Shown in pieces: positions 43,257 to 53,202 of a stretch of DNA of 64,000 nucleotides. Every line of letters starts with the position of its first letter. Position 1 is the first letter of the stretch. The notes below the pieces were generated by a model. It was not told the origin of the DNA, made no database searches, and was given only the letters and a program-made list of their open reading frames with translations. This DNA is from Allobosea sp. CS1GBMeth4 (GTDB taxonomy: Bacteria > Pseudomonadota > Alphaproteobacteria > Rhizobiales > Beijerinckiaceae): contig NZ_FYAS01000025.1 of the NCBI RefSeq assembly GCF_900185715.1, positions 248,001 through 312,000 of the forward strand, read 5' to 3'. The position numbers and the translations under genes are program-made.

Positions 43257-44132
43257 TCAGTGCGCCGAGGCGTGGTCGGGCAGGCGCGACCAGATCTTCT
43301 TCTTGGTGAAGTAGAGCAGGCCGGCGAAGAGAGCGAGGAAGATCATCACCTGCAGGCCCATGCGCTTGCGCGCCTCGAGATGCGGCTCGGCCATCCACAC
43401 CAGGAAGGCGGAGACGTCCTTGGCATACTGCTCGACGGTCTCCGGCACCGGCGACTTGCCGTCCGGCCCCTTCGGATACTCGACCTGGCCGTCGTTCAGC
43501 GGCTTCGGCATCGCGATCAGGTGACCCGGCATGTAGGTGTTGTAGTTCTGCCCCGGCAGCAGCGGCGGGAAGCCCTGCGGCGGCTCGGCGTAGCCGGTCA
43601 GCAGCGCGGTGATGTAGTCCGGCCCCTGCTCCTGGTACTGGGTGAAGATGTCGAAGACGAACTTCGGGAAGCCGCGCTCATAGGTGCGCGCCTTGGCCAG
43701 CACCGACATGTCCGGCGGATAGGCGCCGCCATTGGCCGCGCGCGCCGCCTGCTCGTTCGGGAACGGCGACGGGAAGGCGTCGGCCGGGCGGCCGGGGCGC
43801 TCGAACATCTCGCCCGAATCGTTCGGCCCGTCCTTGATCTGGTAGGTCTGCGCCAGCGCCTCGACCTGCGAGGTCGTGAAGCCCGGCCCGCCCGGCTGCG
43901 CCAGGTTGCGGAACCGGATCAGGCTCATCGCATGACAGTTGGCGCAGACTTCCTTGACGACCTTGAAGCCGCGCTGGAGCTGGGCCTGGTCGAACTTGCC
44001 GAACGGCCCGGAGAAGGACCAGCTCTGCGCCGGCGGCTTGACCACGTCGCCGGCCGCGAAGGCCGGGCCGACGGCGAGCGCGAGGCCTGCGGCGAGGCCG
44101 GCGAGCGACAGGCGGAGGGACATCTTGGTCAT
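43257..44132 (-). CDS. petC: Cytochrome c1
   Basis: A 291-residue c-type cytochrome of the bc1 complex, passing electrons from the Rieske protein to cytochrome c. The signal peptide is MTKMSLRLSLAGLAAGLALAVGPAFAAG, the haem attachment site is CANCH (residues 63-67), and the C-terminal membrane anchor reads MGLQVMIFLALFAGLLYF followed by a basic tail. The haem Met ligand is expected in the ...PGHLIAMPKPL segment. The start lies eight bases after the petB stop. The strong terminator follows. Confidence 0.96.
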   Translation of the reverse strand: MTKMSLRLSLAGLAAGLALAVGPAFAAGDVVKPPAQSWSFSGPFGKFDQAQLQRGFKVVKEVCANCHAMSLIRFRNLAQPGGPGFTTSQVEALAQTYQIKDGPNDSGEMFERPGRPADAFPSPFPNEQAARAANGGAYPPDMSVLAKARTYERGFPKFVFDIFTQYQEQGPDYITALLTGYAEPPQGFPPLLPGQNYNTYMPGHLIAMPKPLNDGQVEYPKGPDGKSPVPETVEQYAKDVSAFLVWMAEPHLEARKRMGLQVMIFLALFAGLLYFTKKKIWSRLPDHASAH

Positions 44133-44140
44133 GGTCTCGT

Positions 44141-45412
44141 TCAGCCCTTGGCCTGCGGTTCCGAAGCGGTGGCGTGGGCGAGGCGCGCGCCCGAGCCGCC
44201 GAGCACCGAGTCGGCGATGGAGGTCGGCAGCTGGGCCGGCCGTTCGAAGATGCCGATCAGCGCCAGCGCCACGAAGAAGCCGAAATACAGCACCGTCAGG
44301 ATGCGCGAGATGGTGACATAGGGCTCGTCCGCGGGCATGGCGCCGAGATAGCCGAGCCCGATGCAGACCAGCACGAACATCCAGAAGAACTGGCGCGCGA
44401 TCGGCCGGTAGGTCATCGACTTGACCTTGGAGGTGTCGATCCACGGCAGGAAGGCGAGGATCACGATCGCGCCGCCCATGGCGAGGACGCCGCCGAGCTT
44501 GTCGGGAATGGCGCGCAGGATCGCGTAGAAGGGCAGGAAATACCATTCCGGCACGATGTGGGCGGGCGTCGCCGCAGGATTGGCCGGGATGTAGTTGTCG
44601 GCATGGCCCATGAAGTTCGGCTGGTAGAACACGAACCAGGCGAAGACCAGCATGAACAGGACCATGCCGAACAGGTCCTTGATCGTCGCATAAGGCGTGA
44701 ACGGCACGGTATCCTTGCGCACGTCCTTCACCTCGACGCCGGTCGGATTGTTCTGGCCGACATGGTGCAGCGCCCAGATGTGCAGCACGACGACGCCCGC
44801 GATCATGAACGGCAGCAGGAAGTGCAGCGAGAAGAAGCGGTTCAGCGTCGGGTTGTCGACCGAGTAGCCGCCCCACAGGAAGGTGACGATCGTCTCGCCG
44901 ATCACCGGCAGCGCCGAGAACAGGTTGGTGATGACGGTCGCGCCCCAGAAGGACATCTGGCCCCAGGGCAAAACGTAGCCCATGAAGGCGGTTGCCATCA
45001 TCAGCAGGAAGATGATCACGCCGAGGATCCACAGCACCTCGCGCGGCGCCTTGTACGAGCCGTAGTAGAGGCCGCGGAAGATGTGGACGTAGACGGCGAC
45101 GAAGAACATCGAGGCGCCGTTGGAGTGCAGATAGCGCAGCAGCCAGCCGAAGTTCACGTCGCGCATGATGTGCTCGACGGAGTTGAACGCCATGTTGGCG
45201 TTCGGCGTGTAGTGCATCGCCAGGATCACGCCGGTGATGATTTGCGCCACCAGCATGAACACGAGGATGCCGCCGAAGGTCCACAGCAGGTTGAGATTGC
45301 GCGGCACCGGGTAGGAAACGCCCGCATCGTGCATCAGCCGCACGATCGGCAGGCGCGCATCGAGCCAGCGCTCGATCCCCGTCTTCGGTTGGTAGGTGCT
45401 GTGACCGCTCAT
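44141..45412 (-). CDS. petB: Cytochrome b of the bc1 complex
   Basis: A 423-residue integral membrane subunit with eight predicted helices and two b haems (His pairs in helices 2 and 4). The quinol-oxidation motif PEWY appears in [33 protein letters not shown] and [21 protein letters not shown] are the standard conserved loops. ATG at 45412 begins [16 protein letters not shown]; the longer frame upstream overlaps petA. It is 62 bases after petA and eight before petC. Confidence 0.97.
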   Translation of the reverse strand: MSGHSTYQPKTGIERWLDARLPIVRLMHDAGVSYPVPRNLNLLWTFGGILVFMLVAQIITGVILAMHYTPNANMAFNSVEHIMRDVNFGWLLRYLHSNGASMFFVAVYVHIFRGLYYGSYKAPREVLWILGVIIFLLMMATAFMGYVLPWGQMSFWGATVITNLFSALPVIGETIVTFLWGGYSVDNPTLNRFFSLHFLLPFMIAGVVVLHIWALHHVGQNNPTGVEVKDVRKDTVPFTPYATIKDLFGMVLFMLVFAWFVFYQPNFMGHADNYIPANPAATPAHIVPEWYFLPFYAILRAIPDKLGGVLAMGGAIVILAFLPWIDTSKVKSMTYRPIARQFFWMFVLVCIGLGYLGAMPADEPYVTISRILTVLYFGFFVALALIGIFERPAQLPTSIADSVLGGSGARLAHATASEPQAKG

Positions 45413-45474
45413 GCTGCTCGCCTCAAGCTCTCTCAAATCCGCCCGATGCCGTCTTCGCCTGCTTCCAGAGAGGC

Positions 45475-46026
45475 TCAGCCGATCTTGATCTTGGTGTCCG
45501 CGGTGAACGCATAGGGCGGCACCGGCAGGTTCAGCGGCGCGGGACCCTTGCGGATGCGGCCGGAGGAATCGTAGTGCGAGCCGTGGCACGGGCAGAACCA
45601 GCCGTCGAACTCGCCCTTCGGCTCGCCCGGCGAGCTGCCGAGCGGCACGCAGCCGAGATGGGTGCAGCTGCCGTAGACGACGAGATACTGCTCGTGCCCG
45701 GCCTTGGTGCGCTGCTCGTCGCTCTGCGGATCGCGCAGCGTCGCGACGTTGACGGCCTTGGCCTCGTCGATCTCCTTCTTGGAGCGATGACGTACGAAGA
45801 TCAGCTTGCCGCGCCAGAACAGCTTGATCGCCTGGCCTTCCGCGATCGGGGCGAGGTCGAGGTCGATCGGCGCGCCGGCGGCGACGGTCTGCGCGTCCGG
45901 CGCCAGCTGGCCGATCAGCGGGATCACGACGGCCGCGGCGCCGACGGCGCCGAAGGCGCCGGTGGTCAGCATCAGAAAGTCGCGGCGGGTGGGTTCGGTG
46001 CCAGTCGTATCGGTCGCGTGCGCCAC
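45475..46026 (-). CDS. petA: Ubiquinol-cytochrome c reductase iron-sulfur subunit (Rieske)
   Basis: A 183-residue Rieske protein. The N-terminus has a twin-arginine motif TRRDFLM before a membrane helix (residues about 20-42) that stays as anchor. The [2Fe-2S] ligands are in CTHLGC (Cys121, His123) and CPCHGSH (Cys145, His148); Cys126 and Cys147 form the usual disulfide. It is the first gene of petABC. No clear promoter was found in the 190-base gap before it. Confidence 0.97.
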   Translation of the reverse strand: MAHATDTTGTEPTRRDFLMLTTGAFGAVGAAAVVIPLIGQLAPDAQTVAAGAPIDLDLAPIAEGQAIKLFWRGKLIFVRHRSKKEIDEAKAVNVATLRDPQSDEQRTKAGHEQYLVVYGSCTHLGCVPLGSSPGEPKGEFDGWFCPCHGSHYDSSGRIRKGPAPLNLPVPPYAFTADTKIKIG

Positions 46027-46218
46027 GATCCAGTTCCCTGCTCGGCTGCCGGCCTGGCCGGCTGAAACACAATCACGCGCCCTGACGGGGACGCGGGCGT
46101 GGAACCGCCTTCCGGCGGCGCGTCGCCTGCCGCGCTCTTTGGCATGCAGTTTTGACGAAGTCTACTGTCGCGCGTGCCGCAGCCCACTGCATCGCAGCAA
46201 AGCCGCCGTGCAGCCGGC

Positions 46219-48084
46219 TCAGGCCGGAATTCTGTCGCTGTCGGCGAGCGCCAGGAACCCGCCGGACTGGCGCGCCCACAGCCTGGCATAGAGCCCGCCG
46301 CGCCGGACCAGCTCGTCATGGCTGCCCATGTCCACGATCCGGCCCCTGTCGAGCACGATCAGCCGGTCGAGCGCGGCGATGGTGGAGAGCCGGTGCGCGA
46401 TGGCGATCACCGTCTTGCCCTCCATCAATGTGGAAAGCTGCGCCTGGATCTCGGCCTCCACCTCCGAATCGAGCGCCGAGGTCGCTTCGTCGAGGATCAG
46501 GATCGGCGCGTCCTTGAGCAGCACGCGGGCGATCGCGATGCGCTGGCGCTGGCCGCCGGACAGCTTCACGCCGCGTTCGCCGACGCGCGAATCGAAGCCC
46601 TGGCGGCCATCCTGGTCGGTGAGGCCGAGGACGAATTCGTGCGCCGCGGCGCGCCGGGCGGCCGCGGCGATCTCCTCCGGAGTCGCGCCGACGCGGCCAT
46701 AGGCGATGTTGTCGCCGATCGAGCGATGCAGCAGCGAATTGTCCTGCGTCACCATGCCGATCTGGCTGCGCAGCGATTCCTGCGTCACGCGGGCGATGTC
46801 CTGCCCATCGATCAGGATCCGGCCGGCATCGAGCGGGTAGAGCCGCAGCAGAAGGTTGACCAGCGTCGACTTGCCGGCGCCGGACGGGCCGACCAGCCCG
46901 ACCTTCTCGCCCGGCCGGATCTCGAGGTCGAGGTCCTCGAACAGGCCGAGCGGCTTGCCGTAGTTGAAGCGGACATGCTCGAAGCGCACGCCGCCCTGCG
47001 TCACCTTCAGCGGCTGCGCATCCGGCGCGTCGGGCAGGTCGTGCGGCTTGGCGATCGTCTCCATGCTCTCCTGCACCGAGCCGATGTTCTCGAAGATGCC
47101 GCGCACCAGATGGATCAGCCAGCTCGACATCTGCACGAGCCGCAGCACGAGGCCGATCGCGGCGGCGACCGCCCCGGGCGTCATCTCGCCCTGGGCCCAC
47201 AGATGCAGGCAGAGCCAGGCCGTCGCCACCACCAGCAGGCTGTTCATCGTCTGCAGGATGACGCTGACGCCGGTGATGAGCCGCGACAGGCTGAGGAAGG
47301 ACGCATTCCAGCGCGTCAGCGCGTCGCGCACCGCGGAGCGCTCCGCATCGGCGCGGGCGAAGAGCTTGACCGTCAGGATATTGGTGTAGGCGTCGACGAT
47401 CCGGCCGGTCGTGCTGGAGCGTCCGAGCGAGTTCGCCTCCGAGCGCTTCTTGGCGCGTGGCACGAAATAGACCAGCAGCGCGACATAGGCCGCCAGCCAC
47501 AGCACCACCGGCATGGCGAGCCAGGGGCTGACCCCGCCGAAGAAGCCGATCGCGACCGAGGCGAAGACCAGCGCGTACCAGAGGTCGTCGATCACCTCGA
47601 TCGTCGCGCCGCGGATCGCCTGCCCGGCCTGGATCACCCGCGCCGAGAGCCGGCCGGCGAAATCGTTCTGGAAGTAGGAGAGCGCGTGGCCGAGCGTGTA
47701 GACATGGTTGCGCCAGCGGATCTGGTTGGTGATCTGCGGCACCACCACCTGGTCGACGATGGCGTGGTTGGCGAAATAGATCAGCGGCCGCACCACTGTG
47801 ACCAGGATCGCGGCGCCGATCAGCAGCCAGCCCTGCTCGGCGAAGACCTGCTCCGGCGAGTTCCGGGACAGCAGGTCCACGAACCAGCCCACCATCAGGT
47901 ACATCGCCGCCTCGATGCCGGAGAAGCCGAGGCCGGTCAGCATGATCAGGGCCATCCAGGCCTTCACGCCCTTGATGTGGTGCCACATGAAGCGGAACAC
48001 GCCGGTCGGCGGCGTCTCGCGCTCGTCGAAGGGCGCGAATACGTCGATGCGGCTCTCGAGGAAGCGGAAGAGCGGGGCGAACAT
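46219..48084 (-). CDS. ABC transporter ATP-binding protein/permease (exporter)
   Basis: A 621-residue half-transporter. The membrane domain (residues about 40-340) has six helices, e.g. WMALIMLTGLGFSGIEAAMYLMVG split over the first, and WLAMPVVLWLAAYVALLVYF. The nucleotide-binding domain has Walker A GPSGAGKST, the Q loop VTQDNSLLH, signature LSGGQRQRIAIAR, Walker B ILILDEATSALD and the switch His in IAIAHRLST. ATG at 48084 begins MFAPLFRFLESR. Such exporters act as homodimers; substrate unknown (lipids or drugs). It follows the pet operon region on the same strand but upstream of it. Confidence 0.94.
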   Translation of the reverse strand: MFAPLFRFLESRIDVFAPFDERETPPTGVFRFMWHHIKGVKAWMALIMLTGLGFSGIEAAMYLMVGWFVDLLSRNSPEQVFAEQGWLLIGAAILVTVVRPLIYFANHAIVDQVVVPQITNQIRWRNHVYTLGHALSYFQNDFAGRLSARVIQAGQAIRGATIEVIDDLWYALVFASVAIGFFGGVSPWLAMPVVLWLAAYVALLVYFVPRAKKRSEANSLGRSSTTGRIVDAYTNILTVKLFARADAERSAVRDALTRWNASFLSLSRLITGVSVILQTMNSLLVVATAWLCLHLWAQGEMTPGAVAAAIGLVLRLVQMSSWLIHLVRGIFENIGSVQESMETIAKPHDLPDAPDAQPLKVTQGGVRFEHVRFNYGKPLGLFEDLDLEIRPGEKVGLVGPSGAGKSTLVNLLLRLYPLDAGRILIDGQDIARVTQESLRSQIGMVTQDNSLLHRSIGDNIAYGRVGATPEEIAAAARRAAAHEFVLGLTDQDGRQGFDSRVGERGVKLSGGQRQRIAIARVLLKDAPILILDEATSALDSEVEAEIQAQLSTLMEGKTVIAIAHRLSTIAALDRLIVLDRGRIVDMGSHDELVRRGGLYARLWARQSGGFLALADSDRIPA

Positions 48085-48220
48085 GGAGCTGTGATCGCCC
48101 TCCTCGGGCCGCGCGGCGACGACTGACGCCTCGCTATATGGGTCCGCCGCCGGGTGAAGGCCAGAGCATGGCCGCGCCCCGGCTTGACGGCCGTCGCGCG
48201 CTCGCCACATGACGCCAGCC

Positions 48221-48691
48221 ATGCTGCGCCTCGCCCTCTACCAACCCGACATACCGCAGAACGCCGGCACCATGATTCGCCTGGCCGCCTGCCTCGGCGT
48301 CGCCGTCGACATCGTCGAGCCCGCCGCCTTCGACGTCTCCGACCGCCACTTCCGCCGGTCGGGCATGGACTACATCGAGCGCGCGGCGGTGACGCGCCAC
48401 GATTCCTTCCGCGCCTTCGAGGCCTGGCGGCGGGAGGCCGGCCGGCGCCTCGTCCTCGCCGAGACGGACGGGGCCAGCACCCATACCGGCTTCGCCTTCC
48501 GGCCGGGCGACATCGTCATGGTCGGCCGTGAATCCGCCGGCGTGCCGCCGGAGGTCTATGCGGCGGCCGAGGCGAGCGTGCACGTTCCGATGCGCCGCGA
48601 CTTGCGTTCACTCAATGTCGCCGTCGCCGCAGCGATGGTAGTGGGCGAGGCGCTGCGCCAGCTGCACGGCTATCCGGCGGCTGGCGAGTAG
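48221..48691 (+). CDS. trmL: tRNA (cytidine(34)-2'-O)-methyltransferase
   Basis: A 156-residue SPOUT-family enzyme methylating the 2'-O of the wobble base in tRNA-Leu isoacceptors. Motifs are LYQPDIPQNAGTMIRLAACLG, the Gly-rich GRESAGVPPEVY and the knot region RSLNVAVAAAMVVGEALRQL that binds SAM. ATG at 48221 (MLRLALYQPD) is preferred over 48209, which adds four residues. It is divergent from the ABC exporter gene. Confidence 0.94.
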   Translation: MLRLALYQPDIPQNAGTMIRLAACLGVAVDIVEPAAFDVSDRHFRRSGMDYIERAAVTRHDSFRAFEAWRREAGRRLVLAETDGASTHTGFAFRPGDIVMVGRESAGVPPEVYAAAEASVHVPMRRDLRSLNVAVAAAMVVGEALRQLHGYPAAGE

Positions 48692-48723
48692 CTACTATGC
48701 CCTCCAGTCGAAGGGGGGACGCT

Positions 48724-49260
48724 ATGAAGAAACGGGTCTCGTCGATCTTGATCGCATTGCTTGCGCTCGAGCCATGGATCACCCTGCCGGCGCAAGCCAA
48801 GGGCGGCCGCTTCCTGGGCAGCCTCATCGGCGGCGCGGGGCGTGCGGCCGCACGTAGCGTGGGCGGCACCGCCATCAAGAGCTATGGCCCCAACGTCCTG
48901 ACGGTCGAGCAGTTGAAGACCTGCCTGACCAAGGCTGCCACACTCGACAAGGACAGCGAAAGCCTGTCGACCGAACAGGTCAGGCTGTCCGCGGCGAAAA
49001 CGGAATTGGAGGCGGGCGAGAGAGAGCTGGAGCAGAAAAAGGCCAAGCTCAACCGCTCTAGGAAAAGCGAAGTCGACCGTTACAACAAGGACATCACCGC
49101 GTACAACACCCGGCTGCAGAACCTGAAAGCGGACCAAGCGGCCTACAACACCAAGGTCGATAACCACAACGCAGGCATTGCAGATTTCAACGGCAACTGC
49201 ACGAAGTCCTACTACAAGGACGATATGGACCTCGCCAGAACATCCCTGAAACTCGATTAG
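48724..49260 (+). CDS. Secreted coiled-coil protein of unknown function
   Basis: A 178-residue protein whose ATG at 48724 follows GGGGA by four bases. It has a signal peptide ([25 protein letters not shown]), then a Gly/Arg-rich stretch ([19 protein letters not shown]) and a long coiled coil over residues about 65-150 ([19 protein letters not shown]). Two Cys (KTCLT, GNCTKS) flank the coil and could pair. The DNA is visibly richer in A than its neighbours, which hints at horizontal origin. It lies between trmL and hemF. No family recognised. Confidence 0.75.
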   Translation: MKKRVSSILIALLALEPWITLPAQAKGGRFLGSLIGGAGRAAARSVGGTAIKSYGPNVLTVEQLKTCLTKAATLDKDSESLSTEQVRLSAAKTELEAGERELEQKKAKLNRSRKSEVDRYNKDITAYNTRLQNLKADQAAYNTKVDNHNAGIADFNGNCTKSYYKDDMDLARTSLKLD

Positions 49261-49265
49261 AGCTC

Positions 49266-50192
49266 ATGTCAACCGACGCCAAACCCGCCGACCCCTCTCC
49301 GGACCTCACCACCGTCGAGGCCCTCAAGCCACGCGCGAGCGCCTGGTTCGAGAGCCTGCGCGGTCGCATCTGCGCCGCCTTCGAGGAGATCGAGGCCGAT
49401 GCGGCGGGCCCCTTCCCGCCCGAGGCCGGCGAGCCCGGCCGCTTCGTCCGCACGCCCTGGCAGCGCACCAACCATGACGGCGCTCCCGGCGGCGGTGGCG
49501 TGATGGCGCTGATGTCGGGGCGGGTCTTCGAGAAGGTCGGTGTGCACGTCTCGACCGTGTATGGCAGCTTCGCGCCGGAATTCGCCGCCCAGATCCCCGG
49601 CGCCGCCGAGGACCCGCGTTTCCACGCGACCGGCATCTCGCTGATCGCCCATCCCTGGAACCCGCACGCGCCGACCGTGCACATGAACACCCGCTTCGTC
49701 GTGACGACGAAGCCCTGGTTCGGCGGCGGAGCCGACCTGACCCCGGTGCTCGAGCGCAGGCGGAGCCAGGACGATCCCGACACGCTCGCCTTCCACGCCG
49801 CGATGCGCGGCGCCTGCGAGGCCCATGCCGGCGTCGCCGACTACGGCCGCTTCAAGACCTGGTGCGACGAGTATTTCTTCCTGAAGCACCGCAATGAGCC
49901 GCGCGGCATCGGCGGCATCTTCTACGACTATCTGTGGTCGGGCGACCCGGACGCCGATTTCGCCTTCACCAGGGCCGTGGGCGAGGCTTTCCTCGCCATC
50001 TATCCGCGCATCCTGCGCGCCAATCTCGCCACGCCCTGGACCGAGGCCGAGCGTCATGAACAGCAGGTCCGCCGCGGCCGCTATGTCGAGTTCAACCTGC
50101 TCTACGACCGCGGCACGATCTTCGGCCTGAAGACCGGCGGCAACGTCGCCTCGATCCTGTCCTCGATGCCGCCGACGGTGCGCTGGCCGTAG
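49266..50192 (+). CDS. hemF: Oxygen-dependent coproporphyrinogen III oxidase
   Basis: A 308-residue enzyme that decarboxylates coproporphyrinogen III to protoporphyrinogen IX in haem synthesis using O2. Visible family motifs are [53 protein letters not shown], and [20 protein letters not shown] followed by SILSSMPP. Length and layout are normal. It starts five bases after the coiled-coil gene and converges with the CCA-adding gene 33 bases downstream. An aerobic life is implied. Confidence 0.97.
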   Translation: MSTDAKPADPSPDLTTVEALKPRASAWFESLRGRICAAFEEIEADAAGPFPPEAGEPGRFVRTPWQRTNHDGAPGGGGVMALMSGRVFEKVGVHVSTVYGSFAPEFAAQIPGAAEDPRFHATGISLIAHPWNPHAPTVHMNTRFVVTTKPWFGGGADLTPVLERRRSQDDPDTLAFHAAMRGACEAHAGVADYGRFKTWCDEYFFLKHRNEPRGIGGIFYDYLWSGDPDADFAFTRAVGEAFLAIYPRILRANLATPWTEAERHEQQVRRGRYVEFNLLYDRGTIFGLKTGGNVASILSSMPPTVRWP

Positions 50193-50225
50193 CCGCCCGC
50201 TTGCCTTGCGGTTCCGCCGGGAGTG

Positions 50226-51476
50226 TCACGAGGTTCGAGCGGGCTCGCGCCTGGCTTCCCGCCCCACAGCCTCGGCCAACAATGCAATCTGCGCCTCCCG
50301 GCCGGCCGGGCAGCCGGCGTCGATCCAGGCCGCGCGCGCGGCTTCGATCACCTCGCCCACTTTCGGGCCGGCCCCGACGCCGAGCGCCAGCACGTCCCGC
50401 CCGGTCGGCAGGAATGGCGGCGTGCGCGCCAGCTCGGCGATCAGCGCCTGGATGTCCGCCGCCGCATCGCCCCGTCCGAGCAGCACCAGCCCGCCCGCGA
50501 CCGCGTCCGTTCCGATGCGCTGGGCCAGGCGACGCAGCGTCGCGAGCCCCGGCCGCGCCTCCCGCCCGGACAGCGCCTCCAGCGCCGCGGCGATGCCCGA
50601 CAGCCGCTCGAATTCGGCATTGGAGAGCCGCAGCCGCTCGCGCAGCCGCAACGCGTCCTCGCGGACGCTGACGGCGAGCGCCGCCAGGCGGAAGGCGGGA
50701 TACACCGTTTCGCCCCGCGCATCGGCGATAGCCGCGAAGCGCGACAGATGCGGGGCGCCGCCGAGCACCGGCATCAGCAGCCCGGCCCCGGCCATGGCCC
50801 GGAGCGTCGCCGCCGCCCGCGGCGCCACCAGGAGCTTGAGGAATTCGGCGCGGACCCGCTCGCGCGACAGCCCGTCCAGGCCGGCGCGGCCGGCGATGCA
50901 GGCATGCAGCGCCGCCCGGTCAGGCTCGCCGGCCCCGTAGCGGGCATGAAAGCGGAAGAAGCGCAGGATGCGCAGGTAATCCTCGGCGATGCGCTCTCCC
51001 GCCGCGCCGATGAAGCGCACGCGCCGCGCCTCGAGATCCGCGAGCCCGCCGGCATAGTCGTGCAGCACGCCCGCGCCGTCGAGCGCCAGCGCGTTGATGG
51101 TGAAGTCGCGACGGAGCGCGTCCTCCCGGAAATCGCGCCCGAAGGCGACGACGGCGCGGCGCCCGTCCGTCTCGACGTCGCAGCGCAGCGTCGTCACCTC
51201 GAAAGGCAGCCCGCCGATCACGATGGTGACGGTGCCATGCTCGATCCCGGTCGGGACCGCCTTGAAGCCGGCGTCCCTCGCCCGCCGCGCCGTCTCGTCC
51301 GGAAGGCAGGTCGTCGCGATATCGATGTCCGCCACCGGCTCGCCGATCAGCGCGTTGCGCACCGCTCCGCCGATGATGCGGGCTTCGTCGCCGTCGCGGT
51401 TCAGCACCGAGAGAAGCGCGATGATGTCGGCGCGCGCCAGCAGCGTGGCGAGGCGGCTGCGGTCGACCCCGGTCAT
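50226..51476 (-). CDS. CCA tRNA nucleotidyltransferase (poly(A) polymerase family)
   Basis: A 416-residue class II nucleotidyltransferase. IIGGAVRNALIGEPVADIDIATT carries the GGxVRxxLxG and DxD catalytic motifs, RRDFTINALALD is the next, and ERIAEDYLRILRFFRFHARYG follows. A helical C-terminal region completes it. It would add or repair the CCA end of tRNA; poly(A) polymerase is the close paralogue. The start at 51476 overlaps the DUF6111 gene by four bases (ATGA). Confidence 0.93.
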   Translation of the reverse strand: MTGVDRSRLATLLARADIIALLSVLNRDGDEARIIGGAVRNALIGEPVADIDIATTCLPDETARRARDAGFKAVPTGIEHGTVTIVIGGLPFEVTTLRCDVETDGRRAVVAFGRDFREDALRRDFTINALALDGAGVLHDYAGGLADLEARRVRFIGAAGERIAEDYLRILRFFRFHARYGAGEPDRAALHACIAGRAGLDGLSRERVRAEFLKLLVAPRAAATLRAMAGAGLLMPVLGGAPHLSRFAAIADARGETVYPAFRLAALAVSVREDALRLRERLRLSNAEFERLSGIAAALEALSGREARPGLATLRRLAQRIGTDAVAGGLVLLGRGDAAADIQALIAELARTPPFLPTGRDVLALGVGAGPKVGEVIEAARAAWIDAGCPAGREAQIALLAEAVGREARREPARTS

Positions 51477-51745
51477 CGCCTGGGCCGATCGTCGAACTCG
51501 CCGGGGACGAGCCGGCCGTTCTCGACATGCGGCGGCACGAACGCGCCGGTATGCCGCGGCGCGACCAGCCCGGCATAGATGAGCGAGGCGATGCCGAAGA
51601 CGAGCCCGGTCACCGACAGCCAGAACAGGTGGCCGCTCCAGTGCTCGACATCGAACGGATTGCGCCGGCGGATCACCAAGTAGCCGGCGAACAGGCAAAA
51701 GGGCAGGACGAAGAGCAGGAACTCCTCGATCAGCGTGCGCAGCAT
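51473..51745 (-). CDS. DUF6111 family small membrane protein
   Basis: A 90-residue protein with two hydrophobic helices (EFLLFVLPFCLFAGYLVIRRR and LFWLSVTGLVFGIASLIYAGLV) and a soluble tail (ENGRLVPGEFDDRPRR). It matches the alphaproteobacterial DUF6111 style and is encoded in the usual place between the Nudix and CCA-adding genes. It is coupled to the latter by an ATGA overlap. Function unknown. Confidence 0.85.
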   Translation of the reverse strand: MLRTLIEEFLLFVLPFCLFAGYLVIRRRNPFDVEHWSGHLFWLSVTGLVFGIASLIYAGLVAPRHTGAFVPPHVENGRLVPGEFDDRPRR

Positions 51746-51770
51746 CGGGCGTGTCCAATCCGTCCAGTCT

Positions 51771-52442
51771 TCAGCGCCCGGCCAATCGCTCGTAGAGATT
51801 GCGGATCATGCCGGCCGTCGCTCCCCAGATATAGCGATCGCCATGCGGCATCGCATAGTAGGTGCGGTAGCGCCCCTTCCATTCGCGGCCATGGCGCTGG
51901 TGGTTGGCGGGATCGAGCAGGAAGGCGAGCGGCGTCTCGAAGGCCTCCTCGACCTCGTGCGGGTTGATGGTGAGCGCCAGCGGCGGCTCGACCAGCCCGA
52001 CCACCGGCGTGACGCGATAGCCGGTTCCGGTGACGTAGGCGTCGAGATAGCCCACCGCCCTCACCTTGCTGGCAGCGAGCCCGACCTCCTCCTCCGCCTC
52101 GCGCAGCGCCGCGACCAGCGGCGAGCCGTCGGTCGCGTCGATGCGCCCGCCGGGAAAGGCGATCTGCGCCGAATGGCTGCGCAATGCCGCGGCCCGCTGG
52201 GTCAGCAGCACCGTCGGCTCGTCCGGGTGCAGCACGATCGGAACCAGCACCGCCGCCTCGATCGCGCTCGCCTCGTCCGGAATTTCGACCGGTTCCGGCT
52301 GCAGGTCGTGGTCGCCGCGCGGCCGCGCGATCAGGTCGCCCAGCGCCGGCGGCTCGGCGCGCAGGCTGTCGAGCAGCAGCGCCTCGAGCTCGCTCCCGTT
52401 CCAGAACGCCGCCGGGGCGAACCGCTTCGCCGGATGCCGCAT
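51771..52442 (-). CDS. Nudix hydrolase, probable CoA pyrophosphatase
   Basis: A 223-residue Nudix protein. The Nudix box G-x5-E-x7-R-E-U-x-E-E-x-G-U is present, ending REAEEEVGL, preceded by the CoA-pyrophosphatase-type LLTQRAAALRSHSAQIAFPGG (here shown to residue FPGG). It would hydrolyse CoA or oxidised CoA derivatives. ATG at 52442 shares one base with the DUF1285 stop, so the two are coupled. DUF6111 and the CCA-adding gene follow. Confidence 0.9.
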   Translation of the reverse strand: MRHPAKRFAPAAFWNGSELEALLLDSLRAEPPALGDLIARPRGDHDLQPEPVEIPDEASAIEAAVLVPIVLHPDEPTVLLTQRAAALRSHSAQIAFPGGRIDATDGSPLVAALREAEEEVGLAASKVRAVGYLDAYVTGTGYRVTPVVGLVEPPLALTINPHEVEEAFETPLAFLLDPANHQRHGREWKGRYRTYYAMPHGDRYIWGATAGMIRNLYERLAGR

Positions 52443-53017
52443 CACAGTCCCTCGATCTCGCTGGCCGGCGCGACCACGTGGAAGGCGCCGCCGGCCGCGA
52501 TGCCGAACTGCGCCTGTCCATCGATGTCGCGCATCTCGCCGAGCGCCAGCAGATCGTAGCTCAGCGCCCGCGTGAGCCGGGCCCAGAGCCCGCGCCGCAC
52601 ATGCACATAGGGCTTCACCCCCTCGTTTGCAGCCCGGGCGAAGCGCAGCGGATTGTCCGGTCCGACGGCGACGAGATCGTCGGTACGGGTCCGGAAGGCG
52701 ATGCCGCGCCCCGCGCCCCCGCCGTCCACGGCCATCTCGACCGCCTGCAGCGGCGCGTCCTCGACGGTGATCCGGACCTTCTCGACCGGGGTCACCAGGA
52801 AGTAGTCCTCGCCGTCGCGCACGAGCACCGAGGAGAACAGCTTCACCAGCGCGGGCCGGCCGATCGGCGTGCCGAGATAGAACCAGGTGCCGTCGCTCGC
52901 GATCCGCATGTCGAGATCGCCGCAGAACGGCGGGTTCCAGCGCTCGACGGGCGGCAATCCGCGCCCCTGGCCGCCGCCGAGCGCGCTCAGCAGCCGGTCC
53001 ATGGCGCCGCCGCTCAT
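52442..53017 (-). CDS. DUF1285 domain-containing protein
   Basis: A 191-residue protein. FCGDLDMRIASDGTWFYLGTPIGRPALVKLF is the DUF1285 core, with EDYFLVTPVEKVRITVEDAPL after it. The family has a pleckstrin-like beta fold and unknown function. ATG at 53017 follows GAGGTGGGCG. It heads a DUF1285 - Nudix - DUF6111 - CCA-adding operon, a frequent alphaproteobacterial order, and diverges from the MoxR gene. Confidence 0.88.
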   Translation of the reverse strand: MSGGAMDRLLSALGGGQGRGLPPVERWNPPFCGDLDMRIASDGTWFYLGTPIGRPALVKLFSSVLVRDGEDYFLVTPVEKVRITVEDAPLQAVEMAVDGGGAGRGIAFRTRTDDLVAVGPDNPLRFARAANEGVKPYVHVRRGLWARLTRALSYDLLALGEMRDIDGQAQFGIAAGGAFHVVAPASEIEGL

Positions 53018-53202
53018 CGCCCACCTCTCGTTATCGTCATCGGCATGCCGGTTGCGTCGCCCTCTCGCCTTGAACTCTACATAATCGTGAAGCCGACTGT
53101 TGTGCACCGCCGTCCTGCGCCCCTTGAGCCGGTCCGATCCGGGGGCCACAGTTTCGAATCGGACAGGAAGGCCGCGCGGCGGCGAGGCTGAAGGAGATCG
53201 CA

